Below, one piece after another: positions 16,398 through 24,730 of a stretch of DNA of 64,000 bases. The translations under genes were made by a program, and so were the position numbers. Source of the stretch: Alistipes sp. dk3624 (GTDB lineage Bacteria; Bacteroidota; Bacteroidia; Bacteroidales; Rikenellaceae). Below the pieces are notes generated by a model. It saw only the letters and a program-made list of their open reading frames with translations, was not told where the DNA came from and searched no databases. The first letter of the stretch is position 1; each line of letters starts with the position of its first letter. The DNA lies in assembly GCF_009557455.1 (NCBI RefSeq), contig NZ_CP045651.1, positions 434,001-498,000 on the forward strand, in the 5' to 3' direction.

Positions 16398-17300
16398 TCA
16401 GCGTTTTTCGGCGGCCCGCAGTTTGGCGCTCCGCGAACGCGGGTTCCGTTCGGTCTCTTCGGCGGACGGAACGATCGCCTTGCGTACGACCAGTTCCCAG
16501 GGCGTCCGGGGCCGTCCGTAAAAATCCTTCTCCGGTTTGCCCGTGAAATTTCCGCTACGCATGAAATTTTTGACGAGCCGGTCTTCGAGCGAATGATAAG
16601 TGATCACCACCAACCGTCCCCCGGGACGCAGTACGCGGAGCGCCTGTTCGAGCATCATCTCCAGCGCATCCATCTCGCCGTTCACCTCGATGCGGATCGC
16701 CTGGAACAGCTTGGCCAGAAACTTACTGTCCGCCCCGCGCGGGGTTACCGGCGCAACCGCTTCGATCAGGTCGCTGATCGAAGCGAGCGGCCGCTCGCGG
16801 CGCACCCGCTCGATGCATCCTGCGATCCGGTGCGGAGCGTCCAGTTCGCCGTAATCCCGGAAAATCCGGATCAATTTTCCCGTTTCGTAACGGTTCACTA
16901 CGTCCGCAGCCGAAAGCCGGGCACGCTGATTCATCCGCATGTCGAGCGGAGCGTCGAAACGGAACGAGAATCCGCGCTGCCGCGTATCGAAATGGTGCGA
17001 CGACACGCCCAGATCGGCCAGCACCCCGTCCACCTGTTCGTATCCGTGCAGGCGCAATTGCCCCCGCATGAAACGGAAATTCGATTCTATGAACGTGAAG
17101 CGGGCGTCGTCGGGGACGTTGCGGCGGGCGTCGCTATCCTGGTCGAACCCCAGCAGGCGCCCCTTTGCGGAAAGCCGCTCCAGAATCCCGCGCGAATGCC
17201 CGCCGCCGCCGAAAGTCAGATCGACATACATTCCGTCGGGACGTATGTTTAGCAAATCGATACTTTCGGCGAACAGCACCGGCACATGGTAGGACTCCAT
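16398..17300 (-). CDS. rsmH: 16S rRNA (cytosine-1402-N4)-methyltransferase
   Basis: RsmH (MraW) methylates N4 of C1402 in the ribosomal P site. The 300-residue protein begins YHVPVLFAESIDLL and carries the SAM site DLTFGGGGHSRGIL at about residues 28-41, LGVSSHHFDTRQRGFSFR, and the family C-terminal segment SLEDRLVKNFM. Both ends are normal. In many bacteria mraW/rsmH opens the division-cell wall (dcw) cluster after mraZ. Here neither mraZ, ftsL nor a penicillin-binding protein is adjacent, so it is a detached copy. It is divergent from the glsA-like gene; a TTTG and an imperfect TAACTTG lie just upstream, but no promoter is firmly assigned. Confidence 0.96.
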   Translation of the reverse strand: MESYHVPVLFAESIDLLNIRPDGMYVDLTFGGGGHSRGILERLSAKGRLLGFDQDSDARRNVPDDARFTFIESNFRFMRGQLRLHGYEQVDGVLADLGVSSHHFDTRQRGFSFRFDAPLDMRMNQRARLSAADVVNRYETGKLIRIFRDYGELDAPHRIAGCIERVRRERPLASISDLIEAVAPVTPRGADSKFLAKLFQAIRIEVNGEMDALEMMLEQALRVLRPGGRLVVITYHSLEDRLVKNFMRSGNFTGKPEKDFYGRPRTPWELVVRKAIVPSAEETERNPRSRSAKLRAAEKR

Positions 17301-17373
17301 AACGACAAGTTAAAATTTCGCGGATAAAAGTACAAAATTTACCCGAAATCGTTCCAATGAACCGGGAATATCT

Positions 17374-17381
17374 TAATTTTG
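17374..17381 (+). promoter_or_regulatory. -7 element for the glsA-like gene
   Basis: TAATTTTG fits TAnnTTTG and ends 20 nt before ATG 17402. An upstream in-frame ATG at 17357 lies before this element, so 17402 is the better start. Confidence 0.55.
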
Positions 17382-17401
17382 CGCAAAATCAACCCAACGT
17401 G

Positions 17402-18238
17402 ATGTCCGACGAGAAAACGCTTACCGTCGATCTGGAGAAAGTGATCCGGGATAAAAATCCGGCGCTGGCGCGTTTGTTACCGCGCTTCGTAGTGGCCTAT
17501 CTGAAACGCACGATCCACCAGGACGAAATCAACCGTATTTTGCAGGCTTATTCGCACCTCGAACCGATCCCGTTCATCCGCGCGGCGCTGGCGGATATGG
17601 GTATCCGTTACCGGGCGGTCGGGCTCGAAAAGCTGCCGCGCGAAGGACGCTACCTGTTCGCTTCGAACCATCCGTTCGGCGGCATGGACGGCATGATGCT
17701 GTGCGACGAACTGGAGCGCCATTTCGGATCGGTCAAAATCATCGTCAACGACCTGTTGATGCACCTCACGCCGCTCAATCCGCTCTTCATCCCGGTCAAC
17801 AAGCACGGCCGGCAGAAGGCGCAGTACGCCGAACTGTTCCGGCAAAACCTGCAAAGCGGCGTGCAGGTCGCCACGTTCCCGGCCGGGCTCTGCTCGCGCC
17901 GGCACCGGGGCGTCGTGCGGGATTGCCCGTGGCGACCCAGTTTCGTCAAAAACGCGATCGAAAGCCGCCGCGACGTCGTTCCGGTCTATTTCGAAGGGGA
18001 ACTGTCGTCTTTTTTTTACAACCTGTCCAACTTCCGCACCGCCGTGGGCATCCGGGCCAATCTCGAAATGCTCTACCTGCCCGACGAGATGTTCCGCCAG
18101 CGAGGAAAAGATTTCCGCATCCGCTTCGGAAAACCGGTGCCGTGGCAGCGGCTCGACGACGGGAAGCCCGCGAAAGTATGGGCGGAACGGCTCCGGGAAT
18201 ACGTATATAAACTTAAAAACGAACAAAAAAACGGCTAA
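17402..18238 (+). CDS. glsA: PlsC-family O-acyltransferase, GlsA-like (glycine lipid synthesis)
   Basis: A 278-residue membrane-associated acyltransferase of the lysophosphatidic acid acyltransferase family. NHPFGGMDG at residues 89-97 is the HxD-type active site (His90, Asp96) in the five-residue spacing seen in OlsA-like members, and FPAGLCSRR lies in the second conserved block. In Bacteroides thetaiotaomicron, GlsB N-acylates glycine with a 3-hydroxy fatty acid and GlsA then O-acylates the hydroxyl to make diacylated glycine lipid. The GNAT-type gene 54 nt downstream matches GlsB, so the pair strongly suggests this pathway. Gene order here is A then B. The symbol is assigned by pairing and motif, not by alignment. 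Confidence 0.75.
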   Translation: MSDEKTLTVDLEKVIRDKNPALARLLPRFVVAYLKRTIHQDEINRILQAYSHLEPIPFIRAALADMGIRYRAVGLEKLPREGRYLFASNHPFGGMDGMMLCDELERHFGSVKIIVNDLLMHLTPLNPLFIPVNKHGRQKAQYAELFRQNLQSGVQVATFPAGLCSRRHRGVVRDCPWRPSFVKNAIESRRDVVPVYFEGELSSFFYNLSNFRTAVGIRANLEMLYLPDEMFRQRGKDFRIRFGKPVPWQRLDDGKPAKVWAERLREYVYKLKNEQKNG

Positions 18239-18263
18239 ATATTACTTTGTCGATTTGTTTTTA

Positions 18264-18271
18264 TATTTTTG
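18264..18271 (+). promoter_or_regulatory. Candidate internal -7 element before the glsB-like gene
   Basis: TATTTTTG fits TAnnTTTG and ends 21 nt before ATG 18293. Two TTTG strings lie upstream but at too short a distance for the -33 element. It could give glsB its own transcript in addition to read-through from glsA. Confidence 0.45.
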
Positions 18272-18292
18272 CTCATCCAATCAAAACACCCG

Positions 18293-19201
18293 ATGAAACC
18301 ACTGATCGACCCCGTCCCGACCGATTTGATAGAAGCAGAATTGACCCGGGAACGCTTTCTGCGCCCGACCAATAACGGAGACAATGAAATATACGTCGTC
18401 ACAGCCGGCGACAGCCCGAACGTAATGCGGGAAATCGGACGGCTCAGGGAAGTGTCGTTCCGCGACGGCGGAGGCGGCACGGGAGCCGACACGGACATCG
18501 ACGAATACGACCTCGATCCGGAAGGATACCGGCAGTTGATCGTCTGGGATCCGAAACAAAAGGAGATCGTCGGCGGATACCGCTTCATCATTTCGCATTC
18601 GTCGCATCCGAAATGCATGTCGACGGAACACTATTTTCGTTTCACGGACAAATTCCGCGAGGAATACCTGCCCTACACGATCGAATTGGGACGGTCGTTC
18701 GTACAGCCCCATTACCAGGGCTCGCGCAGCAACCCGAAAGGGCTTTACTCGCTCGACAACCTGTGGGACGGACTGGGAGCGCTGGTCGTGAACAATCCGG
18801 ACATGCGCTACTTTTTCGGCAAAGTCACCATGTACGGCTCGTACGACAAAGAAGCCCGCAACATCCTGCTCTATTTCCTGCGCAAACATTTCCCGGATCG
18901 CGAAAACCTGGTCGAGGCCATTCACCCGATCGTCCTCGATTTCGACGTCGAAAAGATGGAAGCGCTGTTCTGCGGCGGCAGCTATGCGGAAGACTACAAA
19001 ACGTTGATCCGCGAGATCCGCAATTACCGTGAAAACATCCCGCCGCTGATCAACTCGTACATGAGCCTTTCGCCATCGATGCGCGTTTTCGGAACGGTCG
19101 TCAACCCCGATTTCGGGAATGTCGAGGAGACCGGGATACTGATTACGATCAGCGACATTTATCCCAAAAAATCGGAGCGGCATTTCAAAATAAGGAAATA
19201 G
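18293..19201 (+). CDS. glsB: GNAT-type N-acyltransferase, GlsB-like (glycine lipid synthesis)
   Basis: A 302-residue protein of the OlsB/hemolysin-like GNAT family (Acetyltransf_5 type). Visible hallmarks are REVSFRDGGGGTG, EYDLDPEGYRQLIVWD and IVGGYRFI in the N-terminal half, then YTIELGRSFVQPHYQG, and a C-terminal extension. In B. thetaiotaomicron the equivalent enzyme transfers a 3-hydroxyacyl chain to the amino group of glycine, the first step of glycine lipid synthesis. The start at ATG 18293 is preferred over an in-frame TTG at 18269, which falls inside a -7 element. It follows the GlsA-like gene. Substrate specificity cannot be read from sequence. Confidence 0.75.
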   Translation: MKPLIDPVPTDLIEAELTRERFLRPTNNGDNEIYVVTAGDSPNVMREIGRLREVSFRDGGGGTGADTDIDEYDLDPEGYRQLIVWDPKQKEIVGGYRFIISHSSHPKCMSTEHYFRFTDKFREEYLPYTIELGRSFVQPHYQGSRSNPKGLYSLDNLWDGLGALVVNNPDMRYFFGKVTMYGSYDKEARNILLYFLRKHFPDRENLVEAIHPIVLDFDVEKMEALFCGGSYAEDYKTLIREIRNYRENIPPLINSYMSLSPSMRVFGTVVNPDFGNVEETGILITISDIYPKKSERHFKIRK

Positions 19202-19247
19202 CTCGTCCAGAACGTGTTGTATCCCCCAAAAGCGCAAAATCCAGAAA

Positions 19248-19278
19248 AAAAGCAATTTCCGTGGAAATCATTGCTTTT
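19248..19278 (+). terminator. Terminator after the glsA-glsB-like pair
   Basis: AAAAGCAAT (19248-19256) pairs with ATTGCTTTT (19270-19278), with inner TTCC/GGAA pairs. The descending arm ends in a T-run. It lies 46 nt past the glsB stop and before the response-regulator gene, so that gene probably has its own promoter. Confidence 0.6.
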
Positions 19279-19329
19279 ATGGAAAAAATTGGCTTATTTT
19301 GTAACGTTTAATTAATCCTATCGGTAGTA

Positions 19330-19695
19330 ATGGCAGACAATCGACCCAAGAAAATATTGGTTGCGGAAGATACGGACAGTAACTTTCTGCTGGTGTCCAT
19401 CATCTTAAGGAAAGAGTATACCGTTTTACGGGCATACAACGGCATCGAAGCCATCGACGTTTACAAAAAAGAGCAGCCCGACCTGATCCTGATGGACATC
19501 AAAATGCCGGAGATGGACGGACTGGAAGCATCCCGCGCAATCCGGGATATCGATCCGGAAATCCCGATCATCGCACTTACTGCCAACGCTTTCGACAGCG
19601 ACAAGCAAAAAGCGATCGACGCAGGCTGTAACGACTACATGGCCAAGCCCATCGTCGTGGGACAGTTGACCGCAATGATCAAAAAATACATCTAA
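19330..19695 (+). CDS. Single-domain response regulator (CheY-like receiver)
   Basis: A 121-residue receiver domain with no output domain. All catalytic positions are present: Glu13-Asp14 (VAEDTDSN), phosphoacceptor Asp56 (LILMDIKMPEMDG), Thr84 (IALTANA) and Lys106 (AKPI). The sequence type, with ALTANAFDSDKQKAI, resembles receivers detached from hybrid histidine kinases, so it may act as a shuttle in a phosphorelay. No kinase gene is next to it; the nearest are the three kinases at 39070-46981. It is isolated by a hairpin on each side. A TTATTTTG string at 19294-19301 may be an imperfect -7 element. Confidence 0.88.
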   Translation: MADNRPKKILVAEDTDSNFLLVSIILRKEYTVLRAYNGIEAIDVYKKEQPDLILMDIKMPEMDGLEASRAIRDIDPEIPIIALTANAFDSDKQKAIDAGCNDYMAKPIVVGQLTAMIKKYI

Positions 19696-19717
19696 GCCGA
19701 TTTTCCGACGTCATCGG

Positions 19718-19749
19718 GCGGGTCTGCGATCAGGCCCGCTTTGCTTTTT
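19718..19749 (+). terminator. Terminator between response regulator and GT2 genes
   Basis: GCGGGTCTG pairs with CAGGCCCGC (one G-U/mismatch position) around a 4-nt loop and is followed on the plus strand by a T-rich tract to 19749. It lies 22 nt past the response-regulator stop and overlaps the end of the convergent glycosyltransferase gene. Confidence 0.65.
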
Positions 19750-20908
19750 CCCACGCGCCCGAACCCGATCCCCGTTTTTTCCGCAAATAGCAGAAACCGC
19801 GGATCACGTTCACGTTCATAAAAAGGAAATAATACGGCACGAACAAGTACTTGTTGCGGATCGCCCGGGTCGCCAGGTAATATCCTCCGAGGGCGGCGGC
19901 GTAAAACGCCAGTTGCAACGCCAGGAACGTAATGTACAACGGCGATCCGCTAAAGGCCAGCGCCGCATTGACCGGCAACAGCAAAAAAAGCAGCAGCGGA
20001 GTGAGCGACCAACGCAGCACCCGGTGCGATAAGAACATGAAACTGACCACGCCGTAACGAAAGACATTCAGCAGCGGTCGCAGACGTCCGATCGACTGCA
20101 GGCCGCCGGCGCAAATACGCACCTTGCGCTTCTGCTCTTCCTTCATGTCGGACGAAGCGCCTTCGATGGCATAGGCCGTATCGCAATAAGCGATGCGGTA
20201 TCCTTTCTGCACGATCCGCAGCGAGAGGACGAAATCGTCCAGCAGCGTATCGTTCTCCATCCGCTCGAAGAGGCCGCGCCGCACGGCAAACAACTCGCCG
20301 GCCGCCCCCATCGCGGAGTACAGCCGCCAGTCGAGCCGCTTCAGCGCCGACTCGTATTTCCAGTAAAGGCCTTCGCCTCCGGCAGCCGCGCCGTCGAGCC
20401 GCCGCACGGCGATCCGCTTTTCGCCGGCCACGCATCCCACCGTCGGGTCGGAAAAGCAGCGCACGATCTCACGTATCGCCTCCCGGTTCAACATCGTATT
20501 GGCATCGGTAAACACCACCAGCGACGTTTCGACGAATTCGATCCCGCGATTCAACGCCGCCGTTTTCCCCTGACGTTCGGGCTGAAAAAATACCTCGACC
20601 TCCGGGTAGGCCTCCAGTCTCCGGTTCGTCGAATCGTCGCTTCCGTCCGTCACCCAAACCACTTTCAACCGATCGGCCGGGTAATCTAACGACCGGGTAT
20701 TCGCCATCTTCTCGTCCACGACCCGTTCTTCGTTGTAAGCGGCAACGAACAGAGTCACTTCCGGCAATTCGTCCGGCATCCGCGGCTCCTTCCGGGGACG
20801 GAACGTCTCCTTAACCTTTACCAGCACCCACAACACGATGCCATAACCGATATAAGTATAAAAAACGACGAATACCGAAATCCAGAATACGATCTCCAAT
20901 GCTTTCAT
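19730..20908 (-). CDS. Membrane glycosyltransferase, family 2
   Basis: A 392-residue GT2 enzyme that probably adds sugars on the cytoplasmic face during surface glycan synthesis. One N-terminal membrane segment is followed by the GT-A domain with VTLFVAAYNEE, VTDGSDDSTNRR and the metal-binding FTDANTMLN; DDFVLSLRI and EEQKRKVR stand where processive GT2 enzymes have ED and QxxRW. Three to four membrane helices follow (about residues 275-365). It overlaps the upstream GT4 gene by ATGA, so translation is probably coupled. Donor and acceptor are unknown. Confidence 0.85.
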   Translation of the reverse strand: MKALEIVFWISVFVVFYTYIGYGIVLWVLVKVKETFRPRKEPRMPDELPEVTLFVAAYNEERVVDEKMANTRSLDYPADRLKVVWVTDGSDDSTNRRLEAYPEVEVFFQPERQGKTAALNRGIEFVETSLVVFTDANTMLNREAIREIVRCFSDPTVGCVAGEKRIAVRRLDGAAAGGEGLYWKYESALKRLDWRLYSAMGAAGELFAVRRGLFERMENDTLLDDFVLSLRIVQKGYRIAYCDTAYAIEGASSDMKEEQKRKVRICAGGLQSIGRLRPLLNVFRYGVVSFMFLSHRVLRWSLTPLLLFLLLPVNAALAFSGSPLYITFLALQLAFYAAALGGYYLATRAIRNKYLFVPYYFLFMNVNVIRGFCYLRKKRGSGSGAWEKAKRA

Positions 20909-22023
20909 AATCCGACCGATTTATAAACGTCCAACGTCTGTTCCGCCGTCTTTCGCCACGAAAATTGTTTTACCCGCTCCAACCCGTAAGCCCGCTGGCG
21001 TTCGTACAGTTGCGGATCGTCCAGCAACCGCCGCACTGCTCCGGCGATCTGCGTCTCGTCCGTCGGATCGACCAGCACGGCCCCGCTCCCAGCGACCTCG
21101 GGCATCGCCGAAGTGTCGGAAGTAACGACCGGCGTTCCGCAGGCCATCGCCTCCAGCATCGGGATTCCGAAGCTCTCGCGCAACGACGTATAAAGAAAAA
21201 TCTTCGCTCCGCAATATACCGACGGCAGGTCGCCGTTGGGAATGTAACCGGGCAGGCGCAGCAGCGGTTTGACGTCGGAAATCTGCTGCTCCTTCAATAT
21301 TCCGTCAATCACGTTTTCGGGAATATCCGCTACCAGCAGCGGCAGCGGACGCTCTGTCTGCCGGGCATACAGGGCATAGGCGCGGAGCGTGCGCGCCGTA
21401 TTTTTCTTCGGATCGGTATTGCCGAGAAAAAACAGGTATTCTTTCTCCGGTAGGTATTTGCGAGTCACCTCGTACGGAGATTCGACCGGACGAAAATGAC
21501 TTCCGTACCCGTTGTAAACGGCAACCAACCGGTCGCCGCCGATCTGCAGTGCACTCCCGATCCGCTCGCGCTCGTAGTTCGACACGGTGATGATCCGGCG
21601 GCATTTCGGCAGAACACGCGGGACGACGAAGCGCCTGTAATACCACCCCATGTTCTGATACCACGAAGGACTGGAACCGGAACGTTTCTCCAAGAAAATA
21701 ATATCGTGCAGGGTAAGCACCAGCGGAACGTCGCACCGCAGCGGCGCCGTATTGCCGGTACAATGCAGGATGTCGGGCCCGATCCGGCGCACCGCTTCCG
21801 GCAGGCAGACCTGTTCCCAAAGCGGATAGAGCGGAGCGTTTACCGTCACGATATGCATATTCTCGCTCTCCTCGAGGCAGCGGTCTTCGCCCGCGTTGAC
21901 GAGGATGAAATATTCGTTTTCACGATCTATCTTCTGCAATTCCCGGATCACTTCCAGCGCGACGAAATCCATCCCATGCTTATTCACGCGGAAAATGCGC
22001 TGGGCTTCGATAGCTATTTTCAT
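20905..22023 (-). CDS. Glycosyltransferase family 4
   Basis: A 372-residue GT-B fold protein. The N-terminal half has ILHCTGNTAPLRCDVPLVLTLHD and SNYERERIG; the C-terminal half has FLGNTDPKKNTARTL, and the nucleotide-sugar site FGIPMLEAMACGTPVVTS with the conserved Glu. These are typical of mannosyl/rhamnosyl-type GT4 enzymes, but the sugar is not predictable. It starts 13 nt after the acyltransferase-3 gene and overlaps the next GT2 gene by 4 nt, forming a three-gene operon. It is soluble, without a membrane helix, so it would act at the inner membrane's cytoplasmic side. Confidence 0.88.
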   Translation of the reverse strand: MKIAIEAQRIFRVNKHGMDFVALEVIRELQKIDRENEYFILVNAGEDRCLEESENMHIVTVNAPLYPLWEQVCLPEAVRRIGPDILHCTGNTAPLRCDVPLVLTLHDIIFLEKRSGSSPSWYQNMGWYYRRFVVPRVLPKCRRIITVSNYERERIGSALQIGGDRLVAVYNGYGSHFRPVESPYEVTRKYLPEKEYLFFLGNTDPKKNTARTLRAYALYARQTERPLPLLVADIPENVIDGILKEQQISDVKPLLRLPGYIPNGDLPSVYCGAKIFLYTSLRESFGIPMLEAMACGTPVVTSDTSAMPEVAGSGAVLVDPTDETQIAGAVRRLLDDPQLYERQRAYGLERVKQFSWRKTAEQTLDVYKSVGL

Positions 22024-22036
22024 GGTATTGTACCGA

Positions 22037-23212
22037 TTAATTCACATTCAGTTCCCCTGCAAATCCGTTTGCAGCTCTCAGCCGGACGTTCCGCTTCCTG
22101 GCGATACAGGGTCGTTCCACGACCCAGTAAAACACCGAAGCGACCAGAATCGTCAGCGGGAAGAAAACCAGAGCATGCGTAAAATAGTTCGCCACGTAAC
22201 TTTCCGACCACATCAGATGCTGTCCGAATACTTTACCGAACAAGTAGAACATCGGATAGTGCAACAAATAGAACGAATAGCTCATGCCGCCCAGGACATA
22301 AACGGCCTTATGGGTCAGCATCCGGTTCAGCAAACGGCTTTTGAATACGGCGACCAGGAAAACGAAACAGCAGACCGTAAAGGCAGTGCGGTTCGGGGCG
22401 TAGGTCGTCCACAACATACCGAAAAAGACGGCCGCAGCGACCGCATCCCATACGTATGACTTCCGAAGCAGGAAATCATTATGACGCAAATAGATAAAAG
22501 CCAGCAGAAACCCGGAAAGGAACAGCGGCAGGAATACGAACACCGTCCGGTCGAGATGCAACCGCGCGATATCGTCCAGGAACAAAGCCCGTACGACGAT
22601 GGCCGCCGCCGCGAGTCCCAGCAGTTTCACCAGCATGAGCGAATGGTTCGAAAATATAAAACCGATCAGAAAAGGCGCGATCAGATAGAACTGCACTTCC
22701 GCCTCCAGGCTCCAGGTGACCGGATTGAACGGAGCCCATGCCCCGTAAATCAGCGTATGCACATAAGCCACGGCGCTGAACAGGTGCGGGGATTCGCCGG
22801 CCAGCGACAAACGGTTGGCTACGACATAAAGCGTATAAAATATCACGCAAGAGAGCCGGAACGGCCAGCCGATCCGGGAAAACCGACGCCGGTAATAAAC
22901 CTTTAGCTCCGTTTTTTTTTCGTGATACATGTAATGCCGCAGAAAAGGCAAGGAGATCACGAAACCGCTGATGGCAAAAAAGATCTCGACCCCGAACCCG
23001 AACCGGTTGATAAACCAGTCCCATGAAAAAAAGTCCGAAATCCCGGCGTTGAAGTTCCGGCCGACGCTCCGGCTGACATAATTATTCAAATGCAGCATGA
23101 ATACCGTCAGGATGGCCAGAAAACGCAGACCGTCGATCTCCTTGATAAACAATTTCGGATCGACGGGGCGCTTGATTTTCTCCAGGATGGACTGTTTCCC
23201 TTTATTCTGCAT
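22037..23212 (-). CDS. Acyltransferase family 3 membrane protein
   Basis: A 391-residue polytopic membrane protein of the acyltransferase-3 (OafA/NodX-like) family, which O-acetylates or otherwise acylates surface polysaccharides. The early conserved motif EIDGLRFLAILTVFMLHLN (with the family Arg and His) is present, followed by about ten hydrophobic segments; RRRFSRIGWPFRL and WSLEAEVQFYLIAPFLI are also diagnostic. ATG 23212 (MQNKGKQ) was chosen over an in-frame GTG at 23260. It heads a minus-strand group with two glycosyltransferase genes and lies opposite the nuclease/phosphatase-family gene. Confidence 0.88.
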   Translation of the reverse strand: MQNKGKQSILEKIKRPVDPKLFIKEIDGLRFLAILTVFMLHLNNYVSRSVGRNFNAGISDFFSWDWFINRFGFGVEIFFAISGFVISLPFLRHYMYHEKKTELKVYYRRRFSRIGWPFRLSCVIFYTLYVVANRLSLAGESPHLFSAVAYVHTLIYGAWAPFNPVTWSLEAEVQFYLIAPFLIGFIFSNHSLMLVKLLGLAAAAIVVRALFLDDIARLHLDRTVFVFLPLFLSGFLLAFIYLRHNDFLLRKSYVWDAVAAAVFFGMLWTTYAPNRTAFTVCCFVFLVAVFKSRLLNRMLTHKAVYVLGGMSYSFYLLHYPMFYLFGKVFGQHLMWSESYVANYFTHALVFFPLTILVASVFYWVVERPCIARKRNVRLRAANGFAGELNVN

Positions 23213-23458
23213 AAATATCTGCCAAACAGCATTTAACGACACCGGTTTCGCTCGACGCACCCCTCCGATAACCGATTGTCAAAATAAACACATTATCCCG
23301 GATATTCCAAGCCGTTTGCAGCATTTATTTATCGGAGCGTACGAATATCCGGCAACAGAAATACCCTATTTACCGCGTGTGCGGAAAACCGCGGCGACCG
23401 AAACGGAATAAATCCGGCTTAAATTTCGCGCTCCCCCTCCGAAAATCGCTAAAAACAC

Positions 23459-23466
23459 TATATTTG
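23459..23466 (+). promoter_or_regulatory. -7 element for the gene at 23488
   Basis: TATATTTG, an exact TAnnTTTG match, ends 21 nt before ATG 23488. It rules out the longer open frame that begins at 23377. Confidence 0.6.
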
Positions 23467-23487
23467 CGATTCATTCATCGCCGCGCC

Positions 23488-24555
23488 ATGGGGAAAAAAG
23501 CCGTCGGAACATTTATGAAACTGACCTTCAATCTGGTCATCTGCCTGGTATCGCTGATTACGATGGCCGGATATTTCGTACCGTACGCCGACCCGGCCGT
23601 TTACCCGTCGATGCCGTTTTTGGGTCTGGCGATCCCCGCCCTGCTGATCCTCTGCGCGCTGTTCATTATCTGGCTGATCTTCAAACGACAATTCATATGG
23701 CTGCTGTTCCCCATTCTGGCGATCGCAGCGAACTACCGGTATCTGAACGGTATGTTCCAGTACTCGCCCCCGGCGTCCGCCGCAGGCAAAACGATGAAAA
23801 TTATGACGCTGAATGCGGGAGCCGTCCATCAAGAAGTGCGTCTGATTCTGGACGACATCCTGTTGCATGCCCGCGAGGAGGAAGTTGATATCATCTGTTT
23901 TCAGGAATTCAACGGCATCCGGGGGATGCCCGGTCTGGATTCTCTGTTCGGCGCTTACCCGTACCGGAGCGAACCGGACAGAGGCGACGGTAAACTGCTC
24001 CTGGCCGTATTCAGCAAATATCCGATCACGGACTGGCAGATAATCCCGTTCGAGAATAGCTGCAACGACGGCTTGTGGTGCGACCTTTCGATCGACGGCC
24101 GACCCGTCCGAATCGTAAACGTGCACATGCAGACGACCAGCATCACGCAGAGCCGGGCGCTCATCGAGGGCATCAAGGAGAATTACGTCATCGGAGACCT
24201 GCACGGCGTCAACCAGCTGCAAAACACCATACAAAGCAATTTCGTGAAACGAGCCGAGCAGGCCCGCCAGGTACATGCCATCGTACAATCGACCCGCTCC
24301 CCGCTGATCCTCTGCGGCGACTTCAACGACACGCCGGTATCCTATACCTACCAAACGATCCGGGGAGACCTGCTGAAAGACGGTTTCAAAAGTTGCGGAA
24401 ACGGGTACGGATATACGTTCCACGGCTTTTTCGACCTGCTGCGCATCGACTTCATCCTATACTCTCAGGGAATCCATCCGGTCAGCTACTATTCGCTGCC
24501 GCAGGAATGGAGCGACCACAATCCCGTTTTCATGGGATTTACGCTCGCCGAATAG
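23488..24555 (+). CDS. Membrane-anchored endonuclease/exonuclease/phosphatase family protein
   Basis: A 355-residue protein. Three hydrophobic segments occupy about the first 95 residues, followed by an EEP (DNase I-like) domain. Its catalytic signature is complete: CFQEFNGI (metal-binding Glu), CGDFNDTP and WSDHNPVFM (general base His). Family members cut DNA or RNA or hydrolyse phosphoesters such as inositol phosphates or sphingomyelin; the membrane anchor suggests an envelope phosphodiesterase, which is inference. Such genes are common in Bacteroidota. It is divergent from the acyltransferase-3 gene and convergent with the long glycan operon, so it is a separate unit placed between two glycan operons. 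Confidence 0.85.
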   Translation: MGKKAVGTFMKLTFNLVICLVSLITMAGYFVPYADPAVYPSMPFLGLAIPALLILCALFIIWLIFKRQFIWLLFPILAIAANYRYLNGMFQYSPPASAAGKTMKIMTLNAGAVHQEVRLILDDILLHAREEEVDIICFQEFNGIRGMPGLDSLFGAYPYRSEPDRGDGKLLLAVFSKYPITDWQIIPFENSCNDGLWCDLSIDGRPVRIVNVHMQTTSITQSRALIEGIKENYVIGDLHGVNQLQNTIQSNFVKRAEQARQVHAIVQSTRSPLILCGDFNDTPVSYTYQTIRGDLLKDGFKSCGNGYGYTFHGFFDLLRIDFILYSQGIHPVSYYSLPQEWSDHNPVFMGFTLAE

Positions 24556-24730
24556 CGCCGCCGCACGGGTTCGGTCATTCGAAACGGATTTAAATTCCGA
24601 ACCGGCACTCCGCGGAGGAGACACTTTCCGCACCATTTCCGGCGTCCGTTTGTTCAGGAAAAACGCACGTAAGGTTCACCTGATCTCATAACCTATCGAA
24701 TCCACTATAATTCGGTTCCCATCCAGCCTT

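Noticed and set aside
24566-24605. Hairpin GGTTCGG/CCGAACC after the nuclease-family gene as terminator
   Set aside because: Only 7 bp, long loop and no T-tract on either strand.
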